From Grimontia celer (GTDB taxonomy: Bacteria > Pseudomonadota > Gammaproteobacteria > Enterobacterales > Vibrionaceae): a stretch of DNA of 64,000 nt. Numbering within the stretch: position 1 is the first letter of the stretch; the number at the start of each line of letters is the position of its first letter. The stretch lies in assembly GCF_900055185.1 (NCBI RefSeq), contig NZ_FIZX01000003.1, forward strand, positions 62,001-126,000. The letters are read 5' to 3'. Shown here one piece after another: positions 61,040-64,000 of this stretch. The position numbers were made by a program, and so were the translations under genes. Below the pieces are notes generated by a model. It was not told the origin of the DNA and did not search any database. It saw nothing but the letters and a program-made list of their open reading frames with translations.

Positions 61040-61639
61040 TTATTGCGCCGCCAGAGCGAGATACTGGTGGTGCAATGTTTCTATCTGTTGTGACAACACT
61101 TTGCTGTCATCTTCATTGGTTATGACGTCATTAGCAGCTTCAAGTCGCTGTTCGCGAGTGGCCTGCGCGGCGAGAATGCTTTTAACCTGCTCTTCTGGCA
61201 CTTGGTCCCGTTGGGTGGTTCTGGCAATTTGAGTGGCTTCACTGACATCGACAACCAACACACGTTGGCAGAGTGATTGAAGACCATTTTCCACCAGAAG
61301 GGGAATGACTAACAGGCAATAAGATGACTTGGCCTGAGCGGTTTGGGTAATCATCTCGTGTCTGATCTTGGGATGCAACAGACCATTGAGCCATTCCTTG
61401 TCTTCTGGATGAGAGAAAACGTGTTCGCGCAGTGCCCCGCGGTTCAGCGTGCCGTCGTCATTAAGCATGGAAGCACCAAACTTTGCCGCAATAGCTTTTA
61501 GTCCCTCAGAGCCAGGTTCAACCACTTGTCTGGCAATCACATCGGCATCAATCACCTCAATGCCTTTTTCCGCGAACAGGTTGGCAACCGTGGTTTTTCC
61601 ACTACCAATACCGCCTGTGACGCCTACCACGTATGCCAT
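61040..61639 (-). CDS. coaE: Dephospho-CoA kinase CoaE
   Basis: A 199-residue P-loop kinase doing the last step of coenzyme A synthesis. Walker A GGIGSGKT lies at residues 9-16; DADVIARQVVEPG binds dephospho-CoA and the lid includes RTTQRDQ. It starts 3 bases after pilD, so the pil and coaE genes share an mRNA. Confidence 0.96.
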   Translation of the reverse strand: MAYVVGVTGGIGSGKTTVANLFAEKGIEVIDADVIARQVVEPGSEGLKAIAAKFGASMLNDDGTLNRGALREHVFSHPEDKEWLNGLLHPKIRHEMITQTAQAKSSYCLLVIPLLVENGLQSLCQRVLVVDVSEATQIARTTQRDQVPEEQVKSILAAQATREQRLEAANDVITNEDDSKVLSQQIETLHHQYLALAAQ

Positions 61640-61642
61640 GAA

Positions 61643-62512
61643 TCAGTAACCCAGGTAAGAAGTTAAGTACCAGTCGATGATCTTATTGCCCCAAAGCAAA
61701 CTGATCCACCCCGCAATCGCGAGATAAGGGCCAAATGAGAAAGGTGTTTCTTTTCCGGTGCCTTTGACACGCATCATAATGATGCCGCCAATCGCACCAA
61801 CAAACGAGGCCATCAGCACCACCATCGGCAGCGCTTGCCAGCCAAGCCAAGCGCCAAGAGCCGCTAAGAGCTTAAAGTCACCATATCCCATTCCTTCCTT
61901 GCCTGTCAGGATCTTAAACAGCTGGAATACGCTCCAAAGCGAAAGATAACCCGCCATCGCACCAATAACTGCATCTTGCAGCGACACCGGAGAAACACCA
62001 ACAAGTGCGAGCAAAATACCTGCCCACATCATAGGAAGTGTCATTTGATCCGGCAGCAGCATGGTGTCGAGGTCGATAAAGCAAAGAGCGACCAGTACAA
62101 AAGTGGCACCAATCACAGCCAGTGACCAATAGCCAGTCAAGTTGAACGCCACAAAGCCTGAGAGGACTGCTGTCAGGATTTCGATAAGAGGATAGCGAAC
62201 GCTGATTTTAGTTTTGCACGAGCGGCATTTACCGCCAAGGAACAGCCAACTCAACACAGGAATATTGTCAATGGCACGAACCGGGGCTTGGCAAGAAGGG
62301 CAATGAGATCGTGGCAAGCTCAGGTTGAAGATGTCGCTTTCCTTTGGAGCAGGCATGTCATCAGGAAAGCACTCATGGCACTCCTGCCGCCACTGGCTTT
62401 CCATCATTTTGGGAAAACGGTAAATCACCACATTGAGAAAACTGCCTACGATGAGGCCAAACAGCGAGGCGAGAAAAACATACAGACCCGGAGAGTCAAA
62501 AAGCCAGTCCAT
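61643..62512 (-). CDS. pilD: Type IV prepilin peptidase PilD
   Basis: A 289-residue inner-membrane aspartic protease and N-methyltransferase with about eight helices. Catalytic aspartates lie in [12 protein letters not shown] and [12 protein letters not shown]. The cytoplasmic loop has two zinc cysteine pairs, CPSC and CRSC. It cleaves and methylates type IV pilins and type II secretion pseudopilins. ATG 62512 (MDWLFDSPG) was preferred over the TTG one codon earlier. Confidence 0.95.
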   Translation of the reverse strand: MDWLFDSPGLYVFLASLFGLIVGSFLNVVIYRFPKMMESQWRQECHECFPDDMPAPKESDIFNLSLPRSHCPSCQAPVRAIDNIPVLSWLFLGGKCRSCKTKISVRYPLIEILTAVLSGFVAFNLTGYWSLAVIGATFVLVALCFIDLDTMLLPDQMTLPMMWAGILLALVGVSPVSLQDAVIGAMAGYLSLWSVFQLFKILTGKEGMGYGDFKLLAALGAWLGWQALPMVVLMASFVGAIGGIIMMRVKGTGKETPFSFGPYLAIAGWISLLWGNKIIDWYLTSYLGY

Positions 62513-62617
62513 CAATCAATCCTGTGTAAACTTTGTTGGGTATGATAACGACTTGTGCCGCTTCGCTCCATGTGAAATGAAGCAGTTAGCCGCACAAAAC
62601 AAAGAAGGGTCGGAAGC

Positions 62618-63841
62618 CTAGCCCATCACACTCATTAGATTGAACATTGGTAGGTACATCGCCACCACCAATGAGCCGATAAGAATACCCAAAGTGACGA
62701 TGATCATCGGCTCCAGAATTTTACCGAGATTATCTACCGTGTTATCCACGTCGGCTTCATAGATACCAGCCACTTTATTCAGCATGTCATCCAGCGCACC
62801 TGATTCTTCTCCAATCATTACCATCTGGGTCATCATGTCAGGAAATTCTCCGGTTTCCTTGATGGAACGGTGAAGAGGGCGGCCACCAGACGTTTGCTTA
62901 TGCACTTCCTCAATAACCATTTTAAAGTGGCTGTTATTAGCTGTTTTGCCCGCGGCAGACAAACCATTGAGTAATGGAATACCGGCACTAAACGTAGTCG
63001 CAAGTGTTCGGGTAAATCGAGAAATGGTGGCTTTGGTCAGCACATCCCCAATTACAGGAATATGCAGTGAGAATTTGCTGACTTTAAGTCTGAAGCTGTA
63101 GCTTCTGTTCACGCAAGCTTTAAAGGCAGCAACAAACAGAATGAGCGCCACCAACAGATAAAGCCCGTAGTCCCGAATCGCGTCAGATATATTCAAAACT
63201 TTTTGTGTGAACCAAGGTAGTTCTGCCCCGAAAGAAGAAAACACATCTTTGAAAGTTGGGATCACGAAGATCAGCATGCCGATAGTCACGCCAATAGCGA
63301 TAACGCAGACGATCGAAGGATAGATCATGGCTTTCACCACTTTCGCCCTCGTTTCCTCGCTCTTTTCACGATAGACACAAATACGCGCAAAGATTTGCTC
63401 CAATCGACCGGTTTGTTCACCGGTGGCAACCAAATCACAGTAAAACTGATCAAAAAGAGGTGAGCTCGCTTTCATCGATTGCGCCAGTGAAGAGCCCGCT
63501 TCAATGTGGCTGTAAATCTGGCTGATGATCAGTTTCATTTCCGCTTTCTTAGCGCTGGATTTTAGCAGTCTCAGCGTTTCTCCTAGCGGCACGCCCGCTT
63601 CCAGCATGGTTGCCATCTGGCGGGAGAAAAGGGTGATATCTTTGGCTGTCGCCGAGTTTCTGCGGCGAACCCAGGAGGACGGCGAACGCTTTTTAATTTT
63701 CTCCAAGCGAATGTGTTGTTCCTGAAGGGATTGCCTAGCTTCTTGCTCTGAGAATGCCAGTGTCTGGCCTTTTACCTTGGCGCCTTTGGAGGTAACGCCG
63801 CGCCACTGATAAGAGAAAAGTTTATTGGGACTGGAGGCCAT
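62618..63841 (-). CDS. pilC: Type IV pilus inner-membrane platform protein PilC
   Basis: A 407-residue GspF/PilC-family protein with two repeated cytoplasmic helical domains (for example FSRQMATMLEAGVPLGETL and FTRTLATTFSAGIPLLNGL) and three to four membrane helices. It links the PilB/PilT motors to the growing pilus. It is followed by pilD after 105 bases and preceded by pilB after 11. Confidence 0.95.
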   Translation of the reverse strand: MASSPNKLFSYQWRGVTSKGAKVKGQTLAFSEQEARQSLQEQHIRLEKIKKRSPSSWVRRRNSATAKDITLFSRQMATMLEAGVPLGETLRLLKSSAKKAEMKLIISQIYSHIEAGSSLAQSMKASSPLFDQFYCDLVATGEQTGRLEQIFARICVYREKSEETRAKVVKAMIYPSIVCVIAIGVTIGMLIFVIPTFKDVFSSFGAELPWFTQKVLNISDAIRDYGLYLLVALILFVAAFKACVNRSYSFRLKVSKFSLHIPVIGDVLTKATISRFTRTLATTFSAGIPLLNGLSAAGKTANNSHFKMVIEEVHKQTSGGRPLHRSIKETGEFPDMMTQMVMIGEESGALDDMLNKVAGIYEADVDNTVDNLGKILEPMIIVTLGILIGSLVVAMYLPMFNLMSVMG

Positions 63842-63852
63842 GATATTTCCTT

Positions 63853-64000
63853 TTACAGACTGATCACGCGTTGCAGTTCTGCAAGGCTGGTGATGCCTTC
63901 ATTGAGTTTTTCGATACCAGATAATTGGAGCGTTAACATGCCATTGCCCATGGCGAGGGTTTCAATGCGGGACGCTGACGCGCCATTACCAATCGCTTCT
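63853..64000 (-). CDS. pilB: Type IV pilus assembly ATPase PilB, C-terminal fragment (start outside window)
   Basis: The minus-strand frame entering at base 64000 reads AIGNGASASRIETLAMGNGM, then TLQLSGIEKLNEGITSLAEL, ending VISL at the stop 63853-63855. This is the C-terminus of GspE/PilB-type ATPases. It completes the pilB-pilC-pilD order. Confidence 0.88.
   Translation of the reverse strand, partial: EAIGNGASASRIETLAMGNGMLTLQLSGIEKLNEGITSLAELQRVISL

Overview
The window is a stretch of core chromosome from a Gram-negative gammaproteobacterium, most likely a member of the Vibrionaceae. The evidence is gene order (dcw cluster without ddl; secA-mutT-yacG-zapD-coaE-pilD-pilC-pilB; yrbG-kdsD-kdsC-lptCAB-rpoN-hpf-ptsN-rapZ-ptsO next to mgtE) and the protein sequences themselves. 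GC content looks close to 50% by eye, which would fit the Grimontia/Enterovibrio side of the family; the genus is inference. The window opens inside rng (RNase G) and closes inside pilB.

Regions. (1) 1-8.6 kb: rng end, yhdP, a nitrilase-family hydrolase, tldD, then darP (minus) and pmbA/tldE (plus); TldD and TldE form one protease. (2) 8.6-9.7 kb: a single AT-rich membrane acyltransferase between terminators, the only gene here that looks acquired. (3) 9.9-19.2 kb, minus strand: mgtE, then a long unit read from yrbG through Kdo synthesis (kdsD, kdsC), LPS export (lptC, lptA, lptB), sigma-54 (rpoN), ribosome hibernation (hpf) and the nitrogen PTS branch (ptsN, rapZ, ptsO). (4) 19.6-24.2 kb, plus strand: mlaFEDCB, ibaG, murA. 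(5) 24.2-27.3 kb, minus: degS, a DegQ/DegP protease, zapG. (6) 27.5-33.8 kb, plus: zapE, rplM-rpsI, petABC (cytochrome bc1), sspA-sspB. (7) 33.9-37.2 kb, minus: dolP, diaA, yraN, lpoA; then rsmI (plus) and the RNase P RNA gene. (8) 38.8-55.9 kb, plus: the complete dcw cluster from mraZ to ftsZ, followed by lpxC. (9) 55.9-64 kb: dciA (minus), secA and mutT (plus), then yacG, zapD, coaE, pilD, pilC and the end of pilB (minus).

Almost everything serves the cell envelope: LPS synthesis and export, phospholipid traffic (YhdP, Mla), peptidoglycan precursors and synthases, the divisome, periplasmic quality control (DegS, DegQ, DolP), protein export (SecA) and type IV pilus assembly.

I found no CRISPR array, insertion sequence, prophage, defence island, tRNA or rRNA, and no clearly undescribed system. 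The items most worth a second look are non-coding: two promoters whose -10 elements lie in inverted repeats (ftsQ and lpxC), a structured rplM leader, a 428-base secA leader without a SecM gene, a four-repeat MraZ operator, a sigma-E-like promoter before degQ, and the isolated AT-rich acyltransferase. Several starts were set by homology or ribosome-binding-site spacing rather than by the longest reading frame.
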